From positions 1 through 32,159 of the forward strand of contig CAISTY010000106.1 in NCBI GenBank assembly GCA_903888515.1: DNA of 32,159 nucleotides. The letters run 5' to 3'. The stretch comes from Akkermansiaceae bacterium (GTDB taxonomy: Bacteria; Verrucomicrobiota; Verrucomicrobiia; Verrucomicrobiales; Akkermansiaceae). The translations under genes and the position numbers were made by a program. The notes under the pieces were generated by a model. That model was given only the letters and a program-made list of their open reading frames with translations, was not told the DNA's origin and ran no database searches. Shown here piece by piece: positions 15,934 through 24,229 of the stretch (the first letter of the stretch is position 1; the number at the start of each line of letters is the position of its first letter).

Positions 15934-16485
15934 TCAGGCATGGACGTTTTTCCGAACTCGATAGACGGCAGTCTTCTCTTTCACATGAAACCCGATTTCA
16001 GGTTTGGGTGGCGCAGGTGGCGGGCTCAGCAACGGCTGCAGTTCGCTCCAAATCAGACGCAGCACGTCATCGTGTTTGAGAAGTTTGGCATCCATCTGAG
16101 CAAGACGCTTGAGCACGTCGGCTTGGGCGAGCATGATTTCACGTTGTTTGATGAAAGCCCGCACGACATAGACACTCATTTTCACGGCCTCCGGACTGTT
16201 GAGGACGTTGGCCGCCATCAGTGCGCCGTGCTCAGTAAAGGCGTAGGGCAGGGTACGGGAGAATTTGAGACGGGCGAGGTGGTCACAATTTGTGACCACC
16301 TCGGCTTTCTCCGCACTGGTGAGCTGAAAAAGAAAATCCGCCGGGAACCGGTCTGCATTGCGTTTGAGCGCTTGATTAAGAGCTTTGGTTGGCACGCCGT
16401 AAAGACCGGCGAGGTCGGCGTCAAGTATGACCTTCTGATGGCGCAAGCTGAAAATGAGCGATTCGAGCGGTGGGACGGATTTCAT
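15934..16485 (-). CDS. ORF6N-domain DNA-binding protein
   Basis: A 183-residue protein with an N-terminal ORF6N domain: LIFSLRHQKVILDADLAGLYGVPTKALNQALKRNADRFPADFLFQLT, then VVTNCDHLARLKFSRTLPYAFTEHGALMAANVL. ORF6N (KilA-N/ANT-like) domains occur in phage and mobile-element regulators. The C-terminal half is helical and ends in a Pro-rich segment (PPPAPPKPE) and a basic tail. The start at 16485 gives MKSVPPLESLIFSL; ten further in-frame residues are possible. It lies 133 nt upstream of mcrB on the same strand and could regulate the restriction operon, though this is only inferred from position. Confidence 0.85.
   Translation of the reverse strand: MKSVPPLESLIFSLRHQKVILDADLAGLYGVPTKALNQALKRNADRFPADFLFQLTSAEKAEVVTNCDHLARLKFSRTLPYAFTEHGALMAANVLNSPEAVKMSVYVVRAFIKQREIMLAQADVLKRLAQMDAKLLKHDDVLRLIWSELQPLLSPPPAPPKPEIGFHVKEKTAVYRVRKNVHA
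16275..16303. repeat. Perfect 14-bp palindrome inside the ORF6N gene
   Basis: Arms 16275-16288 and 16290-16303 are exact reverse complements around one base (core GAGGTGGTCACAA / TTGTGACCACCTC). It encodes the EVVTNCDHL segment. A related hairpin with the same GTGGTC...GACCAC flanks lies at 16664-16684. Confidence 0.6.
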
Positions 16486-16636
16486 AGGAGGAAGATATCT
16501 TTGTTGAAATGGCAATCAAACAACTATTTGCGCATGTTTTGCGATGGGTCGTTCCTTCGAGGTTCTTTTCCATAAGTCACTGAAACCTGGATCGCGGCTC
16601 TGGTCTGTTCATCGTCCGCCCCTGTAGGTCTCAAGT

Positions 16637-16686
16637 GCTTACTATAAGAACCAAGCGCACGAGGTGGTCGCATTTTGCGACCACGC
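16637..16686 (-). pseudogene. Fragment of a second ORF6N gene
   Basis: Read on the minus strand, this short stretch gives VVAKCDHLVRL, which matches the EVVTNCDHLARL segment of the neighbouring ORF6N protein but with different bases. It includes a 9-bp hairpin (16664-16684, GTGGTCGCA, loop TTT, TGCGACCAC). It is squeezed between the nuoN stop and the ORF6N gene and has no start or flanking domain. It is probably a leftover of another ORF6N gene at the island edge. Confidence 0.4.
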
Positions 16687-16691
16687 CCCCC

Positions 16692-18206
16692 TCACCGCAA
16701 ACCCAGCGAAGCGACCAGCGCGCTGGCGATCGGGTCTAGCAGCAACGCGGGGAACAAGCCGAGCACGACGAGCGCCATGGCCGGCAGGGCCACCGCAAGG
16801 AAATGCGCCGGCGACAGCGTGGGACCCGCAGCGGCGGTGTTGCCGCCGTCGGGGGTGTCCCTGACGAACGCCTGCTTCAGGACTGATAGATAGTAGTAGA
16901 GTGAGATCGCGCTCATGATGGCGGCCAGAGCGACCAGCCATGTTAGACCGGGCGTGCCACCTTTGGTGGACTCGGCCATGGCCGCGCTGAACAGGACGAA
17001 CTTGCCGACAAAGCCGGCCAGCGGCGGGATGCCCGCCAGCGAGGTGAGGAAAACCAACAGCGCCACCGCCTGCCACGGCGAGCGGTGGATGAGCCCGGCA
17101 AAGGCCACGGGTGAATCGTTGCCACGGTCGCGCTCGACGGCGGCGGTCACCGCGAGCGCACCAAGGGTCGCCAAGCCATAGACGATCACATAGAACAACG
17201 CGGCCCCGGCGGCAGACGCGCCATTGGCGCTCATCGCAACCAGCAGATAGCCGGTGTTGGCCACCGCCGAGTATGCTAACAGGCGCCGCACGCTGGTCTG
17301 GGCGAGTGCCAGCACGTTTCCTAACACCATCGACACTGCGGCCAGAACCGCCAACCACGGCGACCAACCGGCGACCATGCCGCCCCAGGCCGCGGAACCG
17401 GCGGCGGAGACCGCGTGGAAACCGAGCATCAGGAACCGCACGAGCACCACCATGCCCACCACCTTGGAGGCGGCAACCACCAGCGCGGCGCTGGTCGCCG
17501 GCGCGCCCTGATAGACATCGGGTGCCCAGTAATGAAATGGCGCGGCAGCCAGTTTGAAACCCAGTCCCACCACCACCATCACCAATCCGGTGACCGCCAG
17601 CGCGGAGGGCGGACCCGCACCGAGCGCGTCTGCCACGCCCGCCAGAGTGGCGGAATGCGCGAAGCCATAGAGGAAACTCAAACCGAATAACAGAAATGCC
17701 GCGGAAACACCGCCAAACAGGAAATACTTGAGGGACGCCTCGGCAGCGCGCGCGGTGCGTGAAAACCCAACTAGCAGATAGAGCGACAGGCTCGCCAGTT
17801 CCAGCGCCACAAACAGAAACAGCAGGTGGTTCGTGCCGGTGGTCAGTAGCAAGCCGGTCAGCGCGAAAAGCATCAGCGCGTAAAACTCGCCGGGCTGTGG
17901 AATTTCCCCCCGCGCGGGCGGCAACAGCACCGCTAACAATCCCAAACCGAGCACCACCGCCTTGAAGATATGTGCCAACGGGTCGATCACGATCAGGGAT
18001 TTGCCGGAATCCACATCCACCGGAACATAACACAACGCGAGACCCGCGAGCACGACACCGCACGCGGCAATGACGATGGCCGCGTGCTTGGAGATCGGTT
18101 TGCCGGATTGCGTTTCGACGGCCACGGCGGCACCGAGCAGCACCAGCGCCGTGAGCACCAGCACGGCCTCCGGCAGCAATTGCATGAATAGGGTGGAATA
18201 GTTCAC
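16692..18206 (-). CDS. nuoN: NADH-quinone oxidoreductase subunit N
   Basis: An antiporter-like membrane subunit of complex I that contributes one proton channel. The 504-residue polytopic protein (about 14 membrane segments) has LLFLFVALELASLSLYLLVG (TM5 glutamate), KLAAAPFHYWAPDVYQGAP (TM7 lysine and the PFH-W-PD signature), ASKVVGMVVLVRF (TM8 lysine) and SLAGIPPLAGFVGKFVLF (TM12 lysine). The length is near the bacterial norm. The start overlaps the nuoM stop by 4 nt. Its last codons are duplicated at 9.6-9.7 kb. Confidence 0.94.
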   Translation of the reverse strand: MNYSTLFMQLLPEAVLVLTALVLLGAAVAVETQSGKPISKHAAIVIAACGVVLAGLALCYVPVDVDSGKSLIVIDPLAHIFKAVVLGLGLLAVLLPPARGEIPQPGEFYALMLFALTGLLLTTGTNHLLFLFVALELASLSLYLLVGFSRTARAAEASLKYFLFGGVSAAFLLFGLSFLYGFAHSATLAGVADALGAGPPSALAVTGLVMVVVGLGFKLAAAPFHYWAPDVYQGAPATSAALVVAASKVVGMVVLVRFLMLGFHAVSAAGSAAWGGMVAGWSPWLAVLAAVSMVLGNVLALAQTSVRRLLAYSAVANTGYLLVAMSANGASAAGAALFYVIVYGLATLGALAVTAAVERDRGNDSPVAFAGLIHRSPWQAVALLVFLTSLAGIPPLAGFVGKFVLFSAAMAESTKGGTPGLTWLVALAAIMSAISLYYYLSVLKQAFVRDTPDGGNTAAAGPTLSPAHFLAVALPAMALVVLGLFPALLLDPIASALVASLGLR

Positions 18207-19684
18207 GGCATGGAGAGAATCGAGTGGAACACGGGCGAGCGTAGACCGTCGTCAATGAGAACGATCCAGGGTTTAGGATAGAGTCCGATCGCCAAAGAAA
18301 CCGCTATCAACAACGAGATGGCCGAAATTTCCGGCCAAGTCAGCGGCGGCAGCAACGATGGCGGAGCATCATCCGAATTTCTAACAGGGAAAAACGCCTT
18401 GTGCAGGGCGCGCAGTGAAAACGCGCCGGTGATGACGATGCCAAATGCGACGACAGGCACCAACCACGGCGAGAATTGCCAAAGTCCGATGACCACCGAG
18501 ATTTCCGCCACGAAGCCGCTGAAGCCAGGCAGTCCCATCGACGCCGCGGTGGCCAGGGTGAATGCGATCGCCGCGCCAGGCAGGGTGCGCCACAGATCGA
18601 ACTCCCGCAGTTCCGTTAGATCACGGGTATGGGTGCGTTCATAGACCACGCGTCCGGCAATACCGAAGAGCAGTCCGGCGATGATGCCGTGGGAGATCAT
18701 TTGCAACACCGCGCCGCGCAGGCCCCAGTGGGTTCCCGCCGCAATACCTAACAACACAAACCCCATGTGGCTGACACTCGAATAACCGATCACGAACTTG
18801 AGATCCTTCTGCGACAACGCGGTCAGCGCCCCGTAAACGATGCCGATCAGCGCGAGACCGGCAATCACCGGTTTCCATTGCTCGAAGCCCTGAGGAAACA
18901 ACGGCAGGGCCACACACAGCGCGCCGTATGCCCCGAGTTTCATCACCACGCCCGCCAACAACATCGAGGCGGCCGTGGGCGCGGCGACGTGACCGGTCGG
19001 CGCCCAGGTGTGAAACGGCCACATGCCCGCCAGCACCGCAAAACCTACGAAGAGAACCGGGAACGCCCAGGCCTGGAGCGCCGGCGCATAGTGCGCGCTC
19101 GCCAGATGGGCGATATCAAAACTCTTGCCGCCCGACGCAGCATAGGCCACCACCAAGCCGATGAGAATCAAGGCGCTCGAGCCGATCGAGTACATCGTGA
19201 GCTTCATTGCGCCGTACTCCTTGTTAGTGGAACCCCAGATCGCGATGAGCATGTATTTCGGCAGGATCACGATTTCATAACATACAAAGAGCAGGAATGC
19301 GTCGCGGCTCAGGAACACGCCGTAAACCCCGCCGATGATCGTCATGAAAAACGCGAAGAACGCACGCGGGCGGCGCTCGACATTCCAGGAAAACAACACC
19401 CCGGCGACCGCCACGATGCCTGTTAGCAACAGCAAGGTCAGCGCCAACCCGTCAGCCGCCAGATGAAAACGAATGCCGAAACCCGGAATCCATGGCCGGT
19501 CGAACGACCAGACGGGATCCAGCGGATTGTTCAAACGCGTTAGACAGGATGCGGCGGCGGCCACCGCCCCGACGAGTGAAGCCGCCAGGGCGATGGCCCG
19601 CGACGCGATGGCCATGCGGGCGGGTAGCAGGAGCACCAGTAATGCCCCGGCAAAGGCTGATATAATGGTCCAAGCTGGAGTCAT
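18203..19684 (-). CDS. nuoM: NADH-quinone oxidoreductase subunit M, second copy
   Basis: A NuoM/Mrp-type antiporter-like subunit of 493 residues and about 14 membrane segments. The TM5 glutamate (E137, CYEIVILPKYMLIAIWG), TM8 lysine (K249, MLLAGVVMKLGAYG) and TM12 glutamate (GFSGFVAEI) are present. The TM7 motif reads VGFAVLAGMWPFHTWAP, with leucine (L218) where the other NuoM has lysine in LAVKIPVVPFHAW. It directly follows a first nuoM with a 4-nt overlap, and overlaps nuoN by 4 nt. The duplication suggests a complex with an extra antiporter-like module. Whether this copy pumps protons without the TM7 lysine is open. Confidence 0.9.
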   Translation of the reverse strand: MTPAWTIISAFAGALLVLLLPARMAIASRAIALAASLVGAVAAAASCLTRLNNPLDPVWSFDRPWIPGFGIRFHLAADGLALTLLLLTGIVAVAGVLFSWNVERRPRAFFAFFMTIIGGVYGVFLSRDAFLLFVCYEIVILPKYMLIAIWGSTNKEYGAMKLTMYSIGSSALILIGLVVAYAASGGKSFDIAHLASAHYAPALQAWAFPVLFVGFAVLAGMWPFHTWAPTGHVAAPTAASMLLAGVVMKLGAYGALCVALPLFPQGFEQWKPVIAGLALIGIVYGALTALSQKDLKFVIGYSSVSHMGFVLLGIAAGTHWGLRGAVLQMISHGIIAGLLFGIAGRVVYERTHTRDLTELREFDLWRTLPGAAIAFTLATAASMGLPGFSGFVAEISVVIGLWQFSPWLVPVVAFGIVITGAFSLRALHKAFFPVRNSDDAPPSLLPPLTWPEISAISLLIAVSLAIGLYPKPWIVLIDDGLRSPVFHSILSMP

Positions 19685-21219
19685 GGGAACGGGTGGAGAA
19701 GTTCTAACAGGCGTAACGTGTCACCATTGATGAATTGAAGGAGTGCTTGCGGCCACAGACCGGGGATGATGATCAAGGCGATGGCGGGCGCGAACAACCA
19801 GCGTTCGGAGCGGGTGAGGTCCGACCACTTGGCGATGGACGGACGCAGAGGACCGTGAAACACCTTGCGGATCAGGCGCAGCAGGAAAACGGCGGTAAGC
19901 AGCAAGCCGATCAACGAAACGGCCGCTGACCAAGGCACCAACCCGAACACCCCGTAGAAGATGAGGAATTCACCGACAAATCCACTCAGCCCCGGCAACC
20001 CGAGTGATGCTAACAACGCCAGTCCCATCAGGCCGGCAAACACCGGCATGTTCGCACGCAGTCCGCCGAAATCGTTCAAGCCGCGCGCTCCCCCGCTGCG
20101 CACTTCCAGAATGCCAACACCGAAAAACAGCACTACGGCGATGATCCCGTGATTGAACGCCTGCAGGACGACGCCCGACACGGCCGCTGCGCCCGCATCG
20201 TGGTCCGCGCATGTCGCGGCCACTGCCGCCACCGCCAGCACGCAGTAACCGAGGTGATTGACCGACGAGTAGGCGAATATGCGTTTCAAATCCGTTTGCG
20301 CGAGGGCCGCCACCGCACCTAACAAAACGGTCGCCACCGCCAGCGCGGTCAACCATGGAGCGAGCGAGGGCAACACCTCGGGAAAGATCGGCAGGAAGAC
20401 CCGCAGCAATCCGTACACCCCCATTTTCGATAGCAGGCCGGTAAGCAGCATCGTGACCGGTGTCGGTGCCTCCGCATAGGCATCGGGCAACCACGCGTGG
20501 AATGGCACCACCGGGATTTTCACCGCCAGCCCGAGCAACACCGCCACCGCCACCACCGTGAGCAGGGCGTGGCCGCCAAAACCTGTTAGCACGAATGCCC
20601 GCCCGAGGCCCGCTGTTAGCTCGTGATGCGCGGCCAGTTGGCTGAGAGCCGCGAAATCCATCGTTCCGACCGACAACTGCAGCGCCAGAAATCCCAACAA
20701 CATGGACACACCGCCGCCGAGGGTGACGATAAAGAAACGCAGGGCGGCACGGGGGGCGCCCACGCCGCCCCACAGCCGGATCAAAAGATACGCGGGGATC
20801 AGGGTCATTTCCCAGCACAGGAACCACGGGATGAAATGGCGGGCGGTGAACACCCCGCAGAGCATCGATTGCATCACCAGAATCAACGCGCAATACGCCC
20901 GGTTTCCGATGTCCAATCTGGCGGAAAGACCCAACGATGAAAAGGTGACCAGCGAGGTGAGCAGCAGGAACAAGCACGAAGTGCCATCGACACTGAAGGT
21001 CAGATGGATGTTCGCATCGGGCATCCACGGCAACGACCACTCGGCCATGACACCGCCGCCGGTTCCCGTGTGCTGGAATTGCATCGCGGCTAACAACACA
21101 AGCGGCAGCACGGACCACACGGTCGCGAGGCTCACCGCGCTCATGCGGCCCAATCCGGGCCAGACGGCGAGCAGCGCTGCACCGACCAGAGGAAGTAGCA
21201 AGAGAGTGAGTAATAACAT
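19681..21219 (-). CDS. nuoM: NADH-quinone oxidoreductase subunit M, first copy
   Basis: A 512-residue NuoM with the full set of channel residues: E137 (WFLCWEMTLIPAYLLIRLWG), K234 (LAVKIPVVPFHAWLPDAYAEAPT), K265 (LLTGLLSKMGVYG) and the TM12 glutamate (LPGLSGFVGEFLIF). The start is taken at ATG 21219 (MLLLTLLLLPLVGAALL), 7 nt after the nuoL stop. A longer frame reaches into nuoL and adds 49 hydrophilic residues not typical of the family. Only 28% of its length aligns obviously by eye with the second NuoM, mainly at the channel motifs, so the two are old paralogs rather than a recent copy. Confidence 0.92.
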   Translation of the reverse strand: MLLLTLLLLPLVGAALLAVWPGLGRMSAVSLATVWSVLPLVLLAAMQFQHTGTGGGVMAEWSLPWMPDANIHLTFSVDGTSCLFLLLTSLVTFSSLGLSARLDIGNRAYCALILVMQSMLCGVFTARHFIPWFLCWEMTLIPAYLLIRLWGGVGAPRAALRFFIVTLGGGVSMLLGFLALQLSVGTMDFAALSQLAAHHELTAGLGRAFVLTGFGGHALLTVVAVAVLLGLAVKIPVVPFHAWLPDAYAEAPTPVTMLLTGLLSKMGVYGLLRVFLPIFPEVLPSLAPWLTALAVATVLLGAVAALAQTDLKRIFAYSSVNHLGYCVLAVAAVAATCADHDAGAAAVSGVVLQAFNHGIIAVVLFFGVGILEVRSGGARGLNDFGGLRANMPVFAGLMGLALLASLGLPGLSGFVGEFLIFYGVFGLVPWSAAVSLIGLLLTAVFLLRLIRKVFHGPLRPSIAKWSDLTRSERWLFAPAIALIIIPGLWPQALLQFINGDTLRLLELLHPFP

Positions 21220-21226
21220 GACGTGA

Positions 21227-23275
21227 CTAGGCGCTGAGCCAGAAATAGAGAATGAGGAGAACCGACATCCCGAGACCGATGGCCCGGAGATACCCCTGCG
21301 GCTTGCCTGCCTGACTGCGGGAAGCCGAATCGGCGCGGTTTTGCAATCCGCTACACAAGCTGTCAAAGCCGTCGTTCAGGCCTTTTTCGTCGGACACGCC
21401 GGTCCAACGCCCGAACCTCTTGATGAAGGATTCCCCCCCCGCCATCAGCGGCACGAAAATCTGGCGTTCCATGGCATCAATGGCACCCGCGAAAAATGCC
21501 AGCGGGCCGATGATGGTTTTTTCGAAAAGCGCGTCGAAGCCCATTGCCTGTTCGAGGAATTTCCAGATGCCGGCGAGTTTTCCGGCCATGGGATCGGGCG
21601 CATCGCTAGCCCCGGAAACATTCCGATAGAGCTTCCATGACGCGCCGACACCGAGGGTGACGATGACCAGCGACAAGCCGATGAGCTTGAGGGCATCGGG
21701 TTTCATCAGCGCGTCCGGATGACAGGTTGCCGCTTCGCCCTTGATCCACTCCTCAAACCACGGCCAGGCCGGCGTGCCAACGATTGCCAACAGGATCGCG
21801 CCGGCGGCGAGAACGTAAAGCGGCACCAACATGATAGACGGACTTTCGTGCGGGTGATGCACGCCCGGTTTGCGCGGCACACCGTAGAACACCAGCAGCG
21901 CCTGGCGCGTCATGTAGAATGCCGTGAGCACGGCGGCGCTCACCGCTAACAGGAACGGGCCGTAACCGCCGGGCCAGTTCATGGCACCGTGCAGGATGGC
22001 CTCCTTGCTCCAGAAACCCGAAAATACGAAGGGAAATCCCGCCAGGGCCATCATGCCGATCGCATACGTGATGAAGGTTTTGGGCATTGCCGCGCGCAGG
22101 CCTCCCATGCGGCGGATGTCCTGCTCCTCGTGGCAGCCGTGGATCACCGATCCTGCTGATAGAAATAACAGCGCCTTGAAAAACGCGTGGGCGATCAGGT
22201 GGAACATCGCCACCGCCACTCCGCCGGTGCCCAGCGCCACCATCATGAAGCCAAGCTGCGAGACCGTCGAGTAGGCGAGAATGCGCTTGATGTCGGTCTG
22301 CGCCATGGCGACCAGCGCGGCATAGAGCGCGGTGATTCCGCCGATCCACGCGGCAGCCGTTAGAGGGACCGACTGGAGGCCGCCGATCCCGAATATCGGA
22401 TAGGTTCGGGCGACTAGGAACACGCCGGCGGCGACCATGGTTGCGGCATGGATGAGAGCGGATACCGGCGTCGGGCCTTCCATCGCATCGGGCAGCCAGG
22501 TGTGCAACGGCACTTGGCCGGACTTGCCCATGGCCCCAACTAACAGCAACAGCGCGGTGGCTGCGGAAACCGTCAGGCCGCCGACGGTGGTGATGCCGGC
22601 CAGCGAGCTGAGTACTCCGGATTCCAGTAGACCGTGGCCGTGGTTGTAAAAGAGCAGCGTGCCGGATTGTTGATAGAGCCAGATCATGCCGATGAAAAAC
22701 GCCATGTCACCGACGCGCGTGGTAATGAACGCCTTCTGGGCGGCGGCGGCAGCCGAGGGTTTCTCAAAATAGAAGCCGATGAGCATATACGATGCGAGGC
22801 CGACCAACTCCCATGCCATGAACAGCAGCAACAGGCTGTTGGCCAGCACCACTAACAACATCGCACCGCAGAACAACGACAGGAACCCAAAGAAGCGGCC
22901 GAAGCGCGCCTCCTTTTCCATGTAGCCGATGCTATAGATGAAGATCCACAGCGCGACAAACGCCACCATTGCCGCCATCGCCGCACTCAGCGGATCGAGC
23001 ACCAGGCCGACTTGGAGCGCCACATCGCCGAAGGTGAACCAAGTGAGCGGAGGAGTCACCAAGCGGAACGGCACGCCTTCCTCCACCGGGGTCAGCGTGC
23101 AGACGAACGCCGCCAACGCGATCACGCAGGAAACAAACAACGCGCCGATTGCCAGACGTGAGGCGAGGCGGCCGAGCCTGTTAGGCAGGAACGCGATGAT
23201 ACCGCCGGCCAGCAACGGCAGGAATGGCACCCACCACAGCAGACATGGAAGGTGAGGATGTAGTGCTTCAGCCAT
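21227..23275 (-). CDS. nuoL: NADH-quinone oxidoreductase subunit L
   Basis: The distal antiporter-like subunit of complex I, with a long lateral helix that ties the membrane arm together. The 682-residue product has LLFMAWELVGLASYMLIGFYF (TM5 E156), GAMGKSGQVPLHTWLPDAMEGPTPVSALIHAATMV (K251 in TM7) and MAQTDIKRILAYSTVSQLGFMM. The region after about residue 500 holds the lateral helix and a final membrane anchor (MSVLLILYFWLSA). It is longer than the ~610 residues of E. coli NuoL, which fits an extended lateral helix as reported for complexes with two NuoM. An alignment is needed to place the insert. It overlaps nuoK by 8 nt. Confidence 0.93.
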   Translation of the reverse strand: MAEALHPHLPCLLWWVPFLPLLAGGIIAFLPNRLGRLASRLAIGALFVSCVIALAAFVCTLTPVEEGVPFRLVTPPLTWFTFGDVALQVGLVLDPLSAAMAAMVAFVALWIFIYSIGYMEKEARFGRFFGFLSLFCGAMLLVVLANSLLLLFMAWELVGLASYMLIGFYFEKPSAAAAAQKAFITTRVGDMAFFIGMIWLYQQSGTLLFYNHGHGLLESGVLSSLAGITTVGGLTVSAATALLLLVGAMGKSGQVPLHTWLPDAMEGPTPVSALIHAATMVAAGVFLVARTYPIFGIGGLQSVPLTAAAWIGGITALYAALVAMAQTDIKRILAYSTVSQLGFMMVALGTGGVAVAMFHLIAHAFFKALLFLSAGSVIHGCHEEQDIRRMGGLRAAMPKTFITYAIGMMALAGFPFVFSGFWSKEAILHGAMNWPGGYGPFLLAVSAAVLTAFYMTRQALLVFYGVPRKPGVHHPHESPSIMLVPLYVLAAGAILLAIVGTPAWPWFEEWIKGEAATCHPDALMKPDALKLIGLSLVIVTLGVGASWKLYRNVSGASDAPDPMAGKLAGIWKFLEQAMGFDALFEKTIIGPLAFFAGAIDAMERQIFVPLMAGGESFIKRFGRWTGVSDEKGLNDGFDSLCSGLQNRADSASRSQAGKPQGYLRAIGLGMSVLLILYFWLSA

Positions 23276-23579
23276 GGAGTGAGTCGAGGCGGTTGAGATC
23301 GGTCGAGCGGGTGTGGCGGAAACCCATCAGGATGATGGCCAGGCCCACGGCCGCTTCGGCGGCCGCGATGGCAATCGCGAACAGCACGAACATCGGCCCG
23401 ATGAGATCGGGGTCGGGCGGGCCGTAGCGCCAGAAAGCGATGAAATTGATATTTGCCGCATTGAACATCAGTTCGATGCCTACGAGGATGAGGATCACGT
23501 TGCGGCGGGTCAGCACGGCGAACAGGCCGAGCGTGAACAGCAGCGAGGAAAGCGTGAGCAGAAGCGGGAGCGGCGTCAT
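23268..23579 (-). CDS. nuoK: NADH-quinone oxidoreductase subunit K
   Basis: A small three-helix membrane subunit (103 residues) related to MrpC. The TM2 glutamate lies in ILVGIELMFNAANINF (E36) and the TM3 glutamate in AIAAAEAAVGLAII; both are needed for proton transfer in the family. The ATG overlaps the nuoJ stop by 4 nt. The C-terminal stretch RHTRSTDLNRLDSLHG overlaps the start of nuoL. Confidence 0.93.
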   Translation of the reverse strand: MTPLPLLLTLSSLLFTLGLFAVLTRRNVILILVGIELMFNAANINFIAFWRYGPPDPDLIGPMFVLFAIAIAAAEAAVGLAIILMGFRHTRSTDLNRLDSLHG

Positions 23580-24175
23580 GAGTCGTTAGGAGTTGGCGGT
23601 TTCCTGGTGGATTCCGTTAGGCAGGATGCGTGACGGGGTGCGCTGGAAAATTCCGTGACGCAGGATGCGTCACGGTGCACGCTGGAAGCGTGCGCTCCCC
23701 TGGCGAACAACGCGGCACCGATCATCACGGCGGTGAGCAACACCGCCACCGTCAGTACCGCAGGCGCATGTGTGGTGAAAAGCGCCGTGCCGAGTTGTGC
23801 CAGCGAAAACGCCGGGGATTCAGCCGCGCCGGGCGGGAGATTGCCCGCCCGTGAGATCGAATGAAGCAACACTAGCAAAACCGGCAGTGTGCAGGCCAGC
23901 CCGACGACCATTACAAGCGGGCGCCGCGCGATTTCCTCCGCCTCGTCGCCGGAACGGGTGATCAGCAGTGAGAAGACAATCAGCATCGCGACCGCGCCGA
24001 CATAGACCATGAGCTGGACCAGGCCGATGAAATCCGCGCCGATTGCGAGGTAATACACGGCGGTCAGCACCAGCGTGAGGGCTAACAGCAGCGCCGCATG
24101 AACAGGGCGCGCCAACCACACCGCGCCAAGTGCGGCGAGCAGGATCAGGGGTGAGAGTATCAGAAGTGCGGTCAT
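23576..24175 (-). CDS. nuoJ: NADH-quinone oxidoreductase subunit J with a repeat-derived tail
   Basis: A five-helix membrane subunit (199 residues). The conserved core includes YLAIGADFIGLVQLMVYVGAVAMLIVFSLL (TM3 with the pi-bulge region). After the last helix (VLLTAVMIGAALF) the protein carries an unusual tail from about residue 162 (HASSVHRDASCVTEF onwards) encoded by three consecutive GGA-loop hairpins. NuoJ normally ends near here, so the repeats seem to have replaced or extended the natural C-terminus in frame. It overlaps nuoK by 4 nt. Confidence 0.9.
   Translation of the reverse strand: MTALLILSPLILLAALGAVWLARPVHAALLLALTLVLTAVYYLAIGADFIGLVQLMVYVGAVAMLIVFSLLITRSGDEAEEIARRPLVMVVGLACTLPVLLVLLHSISRAGNLPPGAAESPAFSLAQLGTALFTTHAPAVLTVAVLLTAVMIGAALFARGAHASSVHRDASCVTEFSSAPRHASCLTESTRKPPTPNDS
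23614..23693. repeat. Array of three REP-like hairpins within nuoJ
   Basis: Three stems sit side by side: CCGTTAGGCA/TGCGTGACGG (23614-23636, imperfect), CCGTGACGCA/TGCGTCACGG (23653-23675, perfect 10 bp) and GCACGCT/AGCGTGC (23677-23693, perfect 7 bp). All have the loop GGA. They encode the C-terminal tail of NuoJ. Confidence 0.65.
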
Positions 24176-24193
24176 GGGTGAGTGGCTGGATAG

Positions 24194-24229
24194 GTCCTAT
24201 AAGTCCTATAAGTCCTATGGGTCCTATGA
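24194..24229. repeat. 9-nt tandem repeat in the nuoH-nuoJ gap
   Basis: Four copies of a 9-nt unit (GTCCTATAA, GTCCTATAA, GTCCTATGG, GTCCTATGA) fill most of the 48-nt gap between nuoH and nuoJ. The preceding TAG makes TAGGTCCTAT at the left edge. It is the only clear simple repeat in the operon spacers. Confidence 0.7.

Noticed and set aside
15867..15941. 24-codon frame between the ORF6N gene and mcrB
   Set aside because: It has a CxxC but no ribosome-binding site or other support; chance is likely.
16642..18255. 537-residue minus-strand frame overlapping nuoN
   Set aside because: It is an Arg/Gly-rich shadow of nuoN in another frame.
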